DNA of 24,514 nucleotides from JAVKEN01 sp040221415 (GTDB taxonomy: Bacteria; Pseudomonadota; Alphaproteobacteria; Rickettsiales; JABSSG01): assembly GCA_040221415.1 (NCBI GenBank), contig JAVKEN010000020.1, positions 1-24,514 on the forward strand, given 5' to 3'. This document shows, in pieces, positions 1 to 6,630 of the stretch. The notes under the pieces are model-generated. The model ran no database searches. It had not been told where the DNA came from and saw nothing but the letters and a program-made list of their open reading frames with translations. Every line of letters starts with the position of its first letter. Position 1 is the stretch's first letter. The translations under genes and the position numbers were made by a program.

Positions 1-1
1 T

Positions 2-868
2 GTTGTAACTTTACTGGGTAACTTAAAATGGTTTGTGCTTCTGAGATCTCAAGTTATTGACTTAGACTTCAAAAGATCGTTTTGGATATATTACATGGGA
101 TACACCTTTAATTACTTCTTGCCTGGGGGAGTGGCTGGAGATGTTGTTAAAACTGGATATATAATAAAAGAAGGAGGGAAAAAATCTAACTCTGTTCTTT
201 CTATTTTAATAGATAGAATAATGGGAGTGTTTTCAATGATGCTTCTCATAGCTACATTATTACCATTTTTTCTTAACTACCTTTTAAATAATGATCTAGA
301 ATTTATCAATCATTATTCTTTTCTCATCCCATATATAATATTTGTTATTGCTTTGTCATCAGGACTCTTAGCTATATTCTTCTATATATTAAGAAATAAG
401 ATTTTATATAAAAAACTACTTTCCTTCTTTCGTAAAAAGAAACAAAAAAGCCGGTCACATGAAATAATATTATCTGTCATAAAGGCACTTTTTTTATATA
501 GAAATTCTGTTTCAGCTATAGTACAAAATATCTTAATTGCTGCATTTATTCAGATTTTAATAGGTTATTGTTTGTTTGTCATTGGAAGCTACATATTATC
601 TGGTAATGAATCGACAGTGCTTTCTAATATTATATCTAGTACTATTACTCAATTAATCAGTATTATACCAATCTCTCCTGGGGGCATAGGAATTGGAGAG
701 GCAGCATTTGGAAAATCTATGTATTATTTAAACAATAAGACTCTTATGTCTTATGCAACAATTTATCTAATATATAGAATATACAATATAATATTTGGGG
801 TTCCTGCAATAGCGATGTTTATATTCAAAAGAAGTAAAGCAAAGTCAAACCACAAACTATTCACCTAA
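2..868 (+). CDS. Flippase-like membrane protein, LPG_synthase_TM (UPF0104) family, 5' partial
   Basis: The frame is open to the left edge, so the gene begins outside the window; a GTG at 35 is probably internal. The visible 288 residues form several hydrophobic segments separated by short loops. Two stretches match the family. NYFLPGGVAGDVVKTGY near residue 40 corresponds to the conserved loop with PGG and GD. IPISPGGIGIGEAAFG near the C-terminus corresponds to the conserved P-GG-G-E motif. Members of this family are inner-membrane proteins; some transfer lysine to or flip phosphatidylglycerol, and others sit in glycan loci as putative lipid-linked sugar flippases. No fused aminoacyl-transfer domain follows, so a flippase-like role is more likely than full MprF activity, but this is inference. 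The position next to a sugar/metabolite-tailoring cassette fits an envelope function. Confidence 0.8.
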   Translation, partial: VVTLLGNLKWFVLLRSQVIDLDFKRSFWIYYMGYTFNYFLPGGVAGDVVKTGYIIKEGGKKSNSVLSILIDRIMGVFSMMLLIATLLPFFLNYLLNNDLEFINHYSFLIPYIIFVIALSSGLLAIFFYILRNKILYKKLLSFFRKKKQKSRSHEIILSVIKALFLYRNSVSAIVQNILIAAFIQILIGYCLFVIGSYILSGNESTVLSNIISSTITQLISIIPISPGGIGIGEAAFGKSMYYLNNKTLMSYATIYLIYRIYNIIFGVPAIAMFIFKRSKAKSNHKLFT

Positions 869-923
869 TGTTTGATAAAAAGCAGATAATGTATTTTTAC
901 TGCCATTAAACGATTCTATGAGC

Positions 924-953
924 TTGACATTGGCAACGTATTTCTTTTATTTT
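924..953 (+). promoter_or_regulatory. Sigma-70-like promoter candidate before the tRNA-like remnant
   Basis: A perfect TTGACA -35 box at 924-929 is followed after 18 bases by TATTTT (948-953), which matches four of six -10 positions. A start near 960 would lie about 87 bases before the CCA at 1047, which is the length of a long-variable-arm tRNA. This suggests the promoter of a tRNA gene whose body has decayed. The -10 match is weak. Confidence 0.35.
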
Positions 954-1003
954 CTTAAACATGACTAGAAAAATTTAAGGATTAAAACCATGCAGAAGCT
1001 GGC

Positions 1004-1047
1004 AGGGGTCTTTTGGAAGAATAGTTCGAATCCCCCTCCCTCCACCA
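1004..1047 (+). pseudogene. tRNA/tmRNA-like 3' end with interrupted T-arm
   Basis: Bases 1024-1047 read as the T-loop (GTTCGAATC), a run of C residues, an acceptor strand (TCCCTCC), discriminator A and encoded CCA. The usual G-rich T-stem partner does not lie directly before the loop. Instead AGGGG sits at 1004-1008, separated by 15 extra bases (1009-1023). Removing these bases would recreate a perfect five-pair T-stem. No GGAGGGA acceptor partner or D-arm is visible upstream. No G-rich tmRNA coding piece follows, as the permuted alphaproteobacterial ssrA would need. Discriminator A with a possible long variable region would suit Tyr or Leu; the CTCCACCA end also resembles tmRNA. I read it as a remnant or a displaced attachment-site copy, not a working RNA. 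Confidence 0.5.
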
Positions 1048-1075
1048 GTTTAACTGTTTCTAACCTACTCTCAGC

Positions 1076-1204
1076 TCACTTTTTTAATTTTTTTATTTTC
1101 TTCTTAATACCTTCCATTAGAGACATTGAGTACACTTGACTCATCTTGCTCCCACCCTTTTCAACACGATCTTCAAGTGCATGGTTATATTTTATATTAT
1201 TCAT
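1076..1204 (-). CDS. Doubtful 42-residue lysine-rich ORF
   Basis: This short minus-strand frame starts at ATG 1204 and ends in a very basic tail (KKKIKKLKK). No ribosome binding site precedes ATG 1204. The internal ATG at 1144 has a G-rich GGGAG four bases upstream, which would give a 22-residue peptide. I recognise no family. In DNA this AT-rich an open frame of 42 codons can easily arise by chance, so it is listed only as a possibility. Confidence 0.15.
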   Translation of the reverse strand: MNNIKYNHALEDRVEKGGSKMSQVYSMSLMEGIKKKIKKLKK

Positions 1205-1237
1205 AATTGAAATTAACAATTAATTATTGACTCAATA

Positions 1238-1266
1238 TTGGTTAGCATTACAATTCATTTTATTAT
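1238..1266 (+). promoter_or_regulatory. Weak promoter candidate for the tailoring cassette
   Basis: TATTAT at 1261-1266 matches five of six -10 positions. It lies 17 bases after TTGGTT (1238-1243), a poor -35 box. Transcription would begin only about ten bases before the ATG at 1284. The flanking DNA is so AT-rich that chance matches are common. Confidence 0.25.
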
Positions 1267-1283
1267 AAATCAACCTACATGAC

Positions 1284-1976
1284 ATGACTGACCCAATCGA
1301 AGCATATTCAAATTTTTATATGAATGATTCAGTAAATAAAGCAGGATATGATATCCCAGAATCGTTTATTGCAAGAGTTTTTTTGTCTAAAAGTCCAGTG
1401 AAATTACTAAAAAATTATAATACCAATAACAAGTCTATATTAGATGTTGGCTGTGGAAATGGTAGGAATATTCCTTTTTTTAAAAGTTTGGGCTTGAAAA
1501 CTGTAGGAACTGAAGTTAGCAAAGACAATGTATCAAAGTTAAAAAGAAAATTTCCAAATAGTAGTTTTTATCATTGTTATTCTGACAATATGGAAATGTT
1601 CAAAGATAATAACTTTGAATTTGTGGTTGCAGTAAACTCAATATATTATTTAAGGCAAGGCTGTGAGTTAATTGATAACATCAATGAGTCTATAAGAATT
1701 TTAAAACCTGGCGGGGCCTTAATTATGTCCTTTATAGGAAATAAACATTTTATAATGAAAAATGCAAAAAGAGACTCTGGCAATAATGTTATTATTTCTA
1801 GCGATCCTTTATCATTTAGAAATGGCTTAAGATTAAGACCAATATGGTCACAAGAAGATTTAGAAAAATTATTAGAAAAATTTACTACGATTTTTAAATA
1901 TAAAACTGGTGAAATTTTAGATAAAGTAGATGATGTGACTAGACATATTTTATATGTAGTATGTTATAAAAAATAA
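1284..1976 (+). CDS. Class I SAM-dependent methyltransferase
   Basis: The 230-residue protein has the Rossmann-type SAM-binding motif I, ILDVGCGNG at residues 52-60. An acidic motif II (GTEVS, Glu77) lies at the end of strand 2. FVVAVNSIYYL follows near 113-123 as the motif IV region, and LKPGGALIMSF comes after it as the post-motif step. This is the Methyltransf_11/25 fold, and the substrate cannot be read from sequence. It is the first gene of a run that continues, after a 22-base gap, with a TylF-like methyltransferase and an oxygenase. A role in methylating a sugar or small metabolite is therefore a reasonable inference. The start is the only good ATG in frame; an overlapping ATG at 1279 is in a different frame. 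Codon use is more AT-rich than in the core genes further right. Confidence 0.85.
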   Translation: MTDPIEAYSNFYMNDSVNKAGYDIPESFIARVFLSKSPVKLLKNYNTNNKSILDVGCGNGRNIPFFKSLGLKTVGTEVSKDNVSKLKRKFPNSSFYHCYSDNMEMFKDNNFEFVVAVNSIYYLRQGCELIDNINESIRILKPGGALIMSFIGNKHFIMKNAKRDSGNNVIISSDPLSFRNGLRLRPIWSQEDLEKLLEKFTTIFKYKTGEILDKVDDVTRHILYVVCYKK

Positions 1977-1998
1977 TTTTGAAAACTTAATATTAAAC

Positions 1999-2742
1999 AT
2001 GTTTGATAAGCCAAGAAATATATATAAAAAGAAGCAATTTGATAATTCTATGGAATCATTAAAGGATATTTATCCAAGAAATTACTGTGGAGACAATATG
2101 TTTATTGCTAGCAGGAATATGCATTTTTTTGAAGATATTGATTTTCAAAATTGTGTCAAAAAATTTGCAAAAGCAGAACCTTATATTGGCATGTCATGGA
2201 GAATGCATATTATTACTTGGTGTGTAAAACAGACTCAAAATTTAAGTGGAGACATTGCCGAATTCGGAACATTTCGTGGATTCAAAATGAGGTTTATGAT
2301 TGAATATATGGGGAATAATCTGCGTAATAAAATTATTTATTTATTTGATACCTTTGAAGGAATTGATATAGATCAATCTGTGGGTTCTCCTATTAAACCT
2401 GATGATCACCAAAAGTCAGGACTATACGATTATGTCTGCAATAGATTTAAAAACTTTAAGAATGTAAAAATTGTAAAAGGCAGTGCACCAAAATCAATTG
2501 AGAAAGTTAATATTAATAAATTATCTTTCATACACCTTGATATGAACAGCTGGATGGCAGAAATAGGTGTATTAGAAAAAATGTGGGATAAAATTGAAAT
2601 TGGAGGAATTATCCTTCTAGATGATTTTGGTTTATATTCTCATCGCAGTCAAAAAGAAAAGGAACTGATTTGGTTTAATAAAAAAAACCACTCTCCACTA
2701 GAACTACCAACAGGTCAAGCAATTATAATTAAACATGTTTAA
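1999..2742 (+). CDS. TylF/MycF-family O-methyltransferase
   Basis: The 247-residue protein carries the TylF-family signatures in order. They are GDIAEFGTFRG at 84-94 (SAM site), FDTFEG at 116-121, FIHLDMNSW at 177-185, LLDDFG at 206-211 and LPTGQ at 236-240. Asp181, Asp208 and Asp209 sit where this family binds its divalent metal. Characterised members (TylF, MycF, NovP) O-methylate deoxysugars on macrolides or aminocoumarins. Many others lie in bacterial surface-glycan or sugar-tailoring loci. The enzyme should be cytosolic. Its stop codon overlaps the start of the next gene by eight bases, showing translational coupling to the oxygenase. The exact substrate is unknown. Confidence 0.85.
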   Translation: MFDKPRNIYKKKQFDNSMESLKDIYPRNYCGDNMFIASRNMHFFEDIDFQNCVKKFAKAEPYIGMSWRMHIITWCVKQTQNLSGDIAEFGTFRGFKMRFMIEYMGNNLRNKIIYLFDTFEGIDIDQSVGSPIKPDDHQKSGLYDYVCNRFKNFKNVKIVKGSAPKSIEKVNINKLSFIHLDMNSWMAEIGVLEKMWDKIEIGGIILLDDFGLYSHRSQKEKELIWFNKKNHSPLELPTGQAIIIKHV

Positions 2743-3475
2743 GTATAGTGATACATATAAATCTAGCTTTATAACTAATGTAAGAAATGCTGTATATTGC
2801 AAAAAGGGTTTCTTTATTATAAAGGATTTTATTGCTAAGGATATTGCTAATAATGTAATTAATAGATGGCTGTCAGAGGGTGTAGAATATTATTTTGATG
2901 ATTTTTATAAGAATAAAGATGTAAATTTTTTAACTCCTAATTATTTGATCAAAAGACCTACTCCAAATGATGTGTCTTTTTGTATTAATATTTATAATAA
3001 ACCTATCGACCAAGAATTGAATGACATCACAATTGAGGCACAAAAATTTAGAAATATTGTAGAACAAAGACCTATGTATTTTGGCATCAATAAAAATGAT
3101 GATCTTGTTTTACAATATAGGCTATGTAGGACTATTTCTTCTGGAATAATAGTTAAGAAGCACGCTGATTTTTTTGAAGAACCAAGACATGACCCAACTG
3201 GATCTCATGATTTTGATCCCAGAAGATGCCAATTAACTCTAATTCTTTCTGATTATGGTTTAGATTACAAAAATGGTGGTTTTTATTTTTATGATAACGA
3301 CAATAAAGAATTACTATTTGGCAAGGATATAAAAGTTAAATCTGGAGATTTAATTATTTGGAAATATTCTAATACCCATAGCGTTAGGAGTGTAAATGCC
3401 TTAACCAATAAAGGATTCTCAAGAATTATATTTCCACAATTTGATAATATAAAAAATAAAGAAATAATCTCATGA
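2735..3475 (+). CDS. 2-oxoglutarate/Fe(II)-dependent oxygenase
   Basis: The 246-residue protein shows the facial triad of the double-stranded beta-helix oxygenases. The HxD pair is His143-Ala-Asp145 in KKHADFFEE, and the distal His215 is in NTHSV. Arg230 in FSRIIF is placed to bind 2-oxoglutarate. Between them, LTLILSDYGLDYKNGGFYF and SGDLIIW are typical barrel strands of the 2OG-FeII/phytanoyl-like group. Such enzymes hydroxylate or desaturate a small molecule, a sugar or an amino acid residue. The start ATG lies inside the end of the preceding gene, and its own stop overlaps the next start (ATGA). The run is therefore translated as a unit. The substrate is unknown; the methyltransferase neighbours suggest tailoring of a shared product. 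Confidence 0.75.
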   Translation: MFKYSDTYKSSFITNVRNAVYCKKGFFIIKDFIAKDIANNVINRWLSEGVEYYFDDFYKNKDVNFLTPNYLIKRPTPNDVSFCINIYNKPIDQELNDITIEAQKFRNIVEQRPMYFGINKNDDLVLQYRLCRTISSGIIVKKHADFFEEPRHDPTGSHDFDPRRCQLTLILSDYGLDYKNGGFYFYDNDNKELLFGKDIKVKSGDLIIWKYSNTHSVRSVNALTNKGFSRIIFPQFDNIKNKEIIS

Positions 3476-4071
3476 AAATCCCTGATAGTTATCCAAGAAA
3501 ATTACAAAATATTTTATATGAACATGTTTCTCATAATATTGCTCCCTGTTGGTATGAGATTAATTATTTAAATATTAAGTCTGACTTTGATAAATTTTTA
3601 ATGAGCTTAAAACAAGAAAAAATAATAGTTTGTGATATATTTGGTAGATATATTACATATGCTGGAAATAAAAATATAAAGTCCGTTTCTATTTATGATA
3701 TAAGAAAAGACTATTACTCTGTAGCAAAATTATTGTACAAAGACAAAATAAACTATTTTGATATTAAAGATTTTAATATTGATTACTATGACCTTATTTT
3801 AATTAATATGGAATTTGGAGGAGTTGCAAACCATGGGATACCCAATAACTTGAATGATAAATTTAGGTATGGAGTAAAAATATTCGGTTACGAGTATAAT
3901 TATAATAAAGATAAAGATATTTTGTTTTATAGAGATAACTCGGGAATAAATAATATGATTGATAGGTTCAAGTTCAAAAAACTTATTACAAGCCATATGC
4001 ATGAGGGTTATAAAGTAAACAAGAATGAATTTGTAAATTTTTTTGATCTTACACTGAATTACAAACAGTAA
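3472..4071 (+). CDS. Unrecognised protein coupled to the tailoring run
   Basis: This 199-residue protein matches no family I know. It starts within the stop of the oxygenase gene (ATGA overlap), so it is co-translated with it and is probably part of the same pathway. Residues about 50-115 alternate beta-like and helical stretches (IIVCDIFGRY, KSVSIYDIR, YDLILINMEFGG). These resemble a class I methyltransferase core in which the Gly-rich SAM loop has been lost. This is a weak structural guess. No signal peptide or membrane segment is seen. Asn, Lys, Ile and Tyr are very common, as expected of AT-rich transferred DNA. Confidence 0.6.
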   Translation: MKIPDSYPRKLQNILYEHVSHNIAPCWYEINYLNIKSDFDKFLMSLKQEKIIVCDIFGRYITYAGNKNIKSVSIYDIRKDYYSVAKLLYKDKINYFDIKDFNIDYYDLILINMEFGGVANHGIPNNLNDKFRYGVKIFGYEYNYNKDKDILFYRDNSGINNMIDRFKFKKLITSHMHEGYKVNKNEFVNFFDLTLNYKQ

Positions 4072-4263
4072 TTTTAGGACTCCATTTTGGACATGATGCT
4101 ACTATTATCCATAATAAAAGATGTAAACATAGAAGTTGATGATATTGATTATTGCTACTTTAACTCCACTCAAGGAATTCAATACATACTACGCAATAAA
4201 GATAGTTTAGACATAAATTTTAACCTTACCAAAGATCACAGTAATATTTCCTGCACTTTATAG
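4071..4263 (+). pseudogene. Remnant of NodU/CmcH-type carbamoyltransferase N-terminus
   Basis: Directly after the previous stop the DNA reads ILGLHFGHDATIIHN in one frame (4071-4139). This is the start signature of the NodU/CmcH O-carbamoyltransferases, whose first strand carries G-HD-. That frame then stops. In another frame (4093-4263) a second conserved piece appears, IEVDDIDYCYFNSTQ, which in the family follows about 30-40 residues later. The segment between them is shortened and out of frame. No start codon, no catalytic core and no C-terminal domain follow. This is therefore a deletion and frameshift remnant of a gene that once continued the cassette. The full-length family has roughly 550-600 residues. 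Confidence 0.6.
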
Positions 4264-4512
4264 TAGATAAACTCAAAATAACTCCTCAACAACTTGCAGA
4301 TCCAAAAGCAGGATGGCTTGACTCTTTAGCACAAAAAAACCGACCTCTTTTTTGGATTTTATTCAGTTGATACTACAGCAAAAGTTATGAGTCTTATTTG
4401 GCTAAGTCATATAGCTTTTGATAGAGCCTTGGGATTTGGATTGAAAGAGGGTATGAGTTTTTATCATACGCATTTGGGTGAGATAAAATCATTTAAGTTC
4501 GGAAAAAAATAA
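4245..4512 (+). pseudogene. Frameshifted ORF fragment of unknown family
   Basis: A protein-like reading runs from about 4245 (TPQQLADPKAGWLDSLAQ, then NRPLF) to a run of six T residues at 4348-4353. It continues one frame over as GFYSVDTTAKVMSLIW and later MSFYHTHLGEIKSFKFG, ending at TAA 4510-4512. Removing one T would join the halves into a single reading of about 88 residues. No start codon or ribosome binding site is visible at the left end, so the 5' part is also lost. I do not recognise the family. It may instead be two short chance frames, although the residue composition looks like real protein. Confidence 0.45.
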
Positions 4513-4530
4513 ATTTACTTCCTAAAGATC

Positions 4531-5388
4531 TCACTTAAAAAATATAAGCCGCAAAACTCCTACACAAGAAAACCCTATATTAGTATAAGCCCTGTTTGCC
4601 AAAGGGTTTGAGGTAAATAAAATGACATTATCAATTTTTTGTTTTTTCAACTCTTGAAGTAACAGGTATATAGCCCATCGAGCAAAACCTTGATTTCGAA
4701 ACTCTTTAGGGGTATACACTCCACCAATTTGTGCATAGTTTTGATGTCGGGCGTTTACACCACACATAGAAACCGGCTGCCCATCATGAAACAAAACAAA
4801 ATAATTTTGTTCAAGATCAGGTTGCTCTATAAAACTGTTAACATTTTTATTTATAATTTCTTTATCTCTAATATTTAGAGCTTCTTTTTCATACTCACAA
4901 CACCATTTATAGAGTAGTTTAGTATCCATATCAGATATAGGCTGCAATTTTACATCCTTGTACAAACTTGTTTTTGGCTTTATTAAATTGTTAATTTTTA
5001 AACTAAACAAGTCTTCGCATCTATTTGCGTGATATTCTTTGTTTAAAAATTCTAAACGGCTTCTTAAAAATTCAGCTTGTTCATCAGCACCAATAATGCC
5101 ATTTATCTTTCTTTTTACATTTTGAATGAAATATTTAGTCAATGTTTCCAAATAATCTAAGTTGTTGCATTGCAATAAAATTATCCCATTCCATGCATGA
5201 GATAAAACTCCTAGTAAATTAAATTTAGAATCAAACATGCCAACATATTCAGCTTGATATGTTTTTCCTTTATATTCCAAACCACCTTTTTTAATGTTAC
5301 TAAGCATAAACATATTAAATTTAGTATCTTTTCGAAGAAAATGGTTCACTTCCTCACGGTGGTTATTGTCTAGAATAGTAACGTGCAT
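4531..5388 (-). CDS. GNAT-family N-acetyltransferase
   Basis: The 285-residue protein has a C-terminal GNAT domain. Motif A is at about 221-240: the strand QIGGVYT is followed by the acetyl-CoA pyrophosphate loop RNQGFA (Arg231 to Ala236). Motif B, NRAYTNIGF, lies at 265-273 near the C-terminus. The first 140 residues form a separate N-terminal part of GNAT-like or unknown type, as in two-domain acetyltransferases. The family moves an acetyl group from acetyl-CoA to an amine; the substrate is not predictable. It lies four bases after the DUF167 gene and reads in the same direction, so the two are probably cotranscribed. No terminator hairpin is obvious after its stop. Confidence 0.8.
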   Translation of the reverse strand: MHVTILDNNHREEVNHFLRKDTKFNMFMLSNIKKGGLEYKGKTYQAEYVGMFDSKFNLLGVLSHAWNGIILLQCNNLDYLETLTKYFIQNVKRKINGIIGADEQAEFLRSRLEFLNKEYHANRCEDLFSLKINNLIKPKTSLYKDVKLQPISDMDTKLLYKWCCEYEKEALNIRDKEIINKNVNSFIEQPDLEQNYFVLFHDGQPVSMCGVNARHQNYAQIGGVYTPKEFRNQGFARWAIYLLLQELKKQKIDNVILFTSNPLANRAYTNIGFSCVGVLRLIFFK

Positions 5389-5392
5389 GTAT

Positions 5393-5659
5393 TTATCTAA
5401 TGATTCTTATAATCTTATCTCGGCACCTCTCGCCCTTTTCAATAGTAACATTATATTTCTTGATGCCAAACTCCCTCGCAATAAGCTCGATGACAGCTTT
5501 ATTAGCCTTACCATCTTCTGCTGGTGCAGTTACATAAATTTTATATAGACCCTCACCATTCTCAGAAGTAACCCTTGTCACACGATTATCCTTCGCTTTA
5601 GGTGTAACCCGGACTTTTAACTTAGTAATTGAGTCTTTATAATTAAATAGGTCGATCAT
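5393..5659 (-). CDS. DUF167 (YggU/UPF0235) family protein
   Basis: The sequence LKVRVTPKAKDNRVT, then YKIYVTAPAEDGKANKAV, IELIAREFGI and VTIEKGERCRDKIIRI is the full DUF167 domain. This is a small alpha/beta fold widespread in bacteria, with no settled function. I place the start at ATG 5659, giving 88 residues, which suits the family length of about 75-105. The open frame extends to ATG 5740, but the extra 27 residues do not look like the family, and no candidate start has a strong Shine-Dalgarno sequence. The gene is divergent from the cold-shock gene and lies four bases ahead of the GNAT gene. Confidence 0.8.
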   Translation of the reverse strand: MIDLFNYKDSITKLKVRVTPKAKDNRVTRVTSENGEGLYKIYVTAPAEDGKANKAVIELIAREFGIKKYNVTIEKGERCRDKIIRIIR

Positions 5660-5839
5660 ATATAATTTTCTTGTAAAATGCGTAAACATTATATAATGTG
5701 GACTTGAACTAATGAGTTTACAAGTTTTATATATCCTCAAGTTGATCTAAATTTCCAATAAATTTCTTCAGCCATTTTTATACAAGACTTCAGTAGATTT
5801 TTTATTTCGAATATTTTTAAGTTAAATAAATGAGTTATT

Positions 5840-6043
5840 ATGAGAAACGGTGTAGTTAAATGGTTTAATACAACAAAAGGATATGGCTTTATTGCTCCTG
5901 AAGACGGTGGTAAAGACGTATTTGTTCACATTAGTGAAGTTGAAAAAGCTAATATTCCTCAGTTAGATGAAGGCCAACAAGTGTCTTTTGAAGAAACTGA
6001 AAACAGAGGTAAAACTTCTGCTACAAATCTAAAAGCTGTATAG
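5840..6043 (+). CDS. Cold-shock domain protein (CspA family)
   Basis: The 67-residue protein is a single cold-shock domain. RNP1 is KGYGFI at residues 13-18 and RNP2 is VFVHI at 27-31, preceded by the usual GVVKWFN. Proteins of this size bind single-stranded RNA and DNA and melt mRNA structure. Not all are cold induced. The start ATG has only a weak GAG upstream. An ATG ten bases earlier is in another frame. A strong intrinsic terminator begins 16 bases after the stop, so the gene is a single transcription unit. The 99-base upstream gap is AT-rich and shared with the divergent DUF167 gene. Confidence 0.93.
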   Translation: MRNGVVKWFNTTKGYGFIAPEDGGKDVFVHISEVEKANIPQLDEGQQVSFEETENRGKTSATNLKAV

Positions 6044-6059
6044 TATTTGGATTTATCTA

Positions 6060-6099
6060 TTAAACTGCAATTTATTAATTGCAGTTTAATTGCTTTTTT
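6060..6099 (+). terminator. Rho-independent terminator of the cold-shock gene
   Basis: A perfect 13-base inverted repeat (6060-6072 with 6077-6089, TTAAACTGCAATT and its complement) encloses a four-base loop. It is followed by TTGCTTTTTT. The T-run is on the plus strand only, so it stops transcripts from the cold-shock gene. Confidence 0.9.
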
Positions 6100-6135
6100 G
6101 ATAAGATCTCTCATACTTTATTCCCCAATACAGAT

Positions 6136-6630
6136 ATGAAAAGACTTATTTTAATATTCTTATCTATATTTGTTCTTTCTGCGCAAGCAGAAAACGAGCT
6201 GCATAAATCTGTTGATTTCGATTATCAACATCAAGTAGGAAAACAGACGTTTCATCAGTCAAAAGATCAAAACTTTAAAGAAATCCACAGATTAAAACCA
6301 TTAAAAGAAAAAGAACCTCTTGATATTGGAACTTATTTTTATGATATTAATGGGGATGGAAAGGATGAATTATTTATCTTTGTGAATGATCATTTGTTTT
6401 GTGGCACTAGAGGATGTACAACAAAAATAATTGACTTTTCTGGTCCTAAGCCAGCAGAAATTTTAAACATGCATACTTATCATAAGGTGCATGTCCTTAA
6501 AGATAAAACTAATGGATATAATAACCTAGGAGTTGAGGGTAATGAAGAAACCCATATCAAACCTGGCCTTACTGTTTTGTATTGGGATGGTGTTCAATAT
6601 CGCCGTCTATCTAACGCTCAATCACAATAG
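6136..6630 (+). CDS. Secreted protein with a DxNxDGxD calcium-loop-like motif
   Basis: The start is ATG 6136, not an upstream in-frame ATG at 6079 that lies inside the cold-shock terminator. The 164-residue product begins with a clear Sec signal peptide (MKRLILIFLSIFVLSAQA), with likely cleavage after Ala18. The mature part has DINGDGKDELFIF at 70-82. This is the calcium-binding loop form also seen in FG-GAP/VCBS-like and EF-hand-like proteins. Cys89 and Cys94 could form a disulfide in the periplasm. The C-terminal YWDGVQYRRL resembles the last strand of small periplasmic proteins in which a computed value is reported. Its function is unknown. The last 89 bases also encode the start of the next gene. 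Confidence 0.7.
   Translation: MKRLILIFLSIFVLSAQAENELHKSVDFDYQHQVGKQTFHQSKDQNFKEIHRLKPLKEKEPLDIGTYFYDINGDGKDELFIFVNDHLFCGTRGCTTKIIDFSGPKPAEILNMHTYHKVHVLKDKTNGYNNLGVEGNEETHIKPGLTVLYWDGVQYRRLSNAQSQ
6528..6532 (+). promoter_or_regulatory. Shine-Dalgarno site inside a coding region
   Basis: AGGAG lies nine bases before ATG 6542, inside the previous reading frame. It supports ATG 6542 over TTG 6533 or ATG 6587 as the start of the lysozyme-like gene. Confidence 0.5.

Larger units (their letters stand above)
869..1283. other. Gene-poor accessory gap of 415 bases
   Basis: No convincing protein gene spans this gap. It holds a promoter-like TTGACA element, a tRNA/tmRNA-like 3' end that finishes in CCA, and a short lysine-rich minus-strand ORF of doubtful reality. 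It also holds a very AT-rich stretch directly before the methyltransferase gene. The gap separates the flippase-like gene from the coupled tailoring cassette, so it may be an old recombination boundary. Confidence 0.6.

Noticed and set aside
1047..1283. A permuted two-piece tmRNA gene following the acceptor-like end
   Set aside because: No G-rich 5' coding piece, tag reading frame or pseudoknot-like sequence is present downstream of the CCA.
5660..5740. Longer N-terminus of the DUF167 protein
   Set aside because: The extra residues do not resemble the family, and the length from ATG 5659 already fits it.
6079..6135. Upstream extension of the secreted-protein gene to ATG 6079
   Set aside because: ATG 6079 lies in the second arm of the cold-shock terminator, and the extra 19 residues hide a perfect signal peptide starting at ATG 6136.
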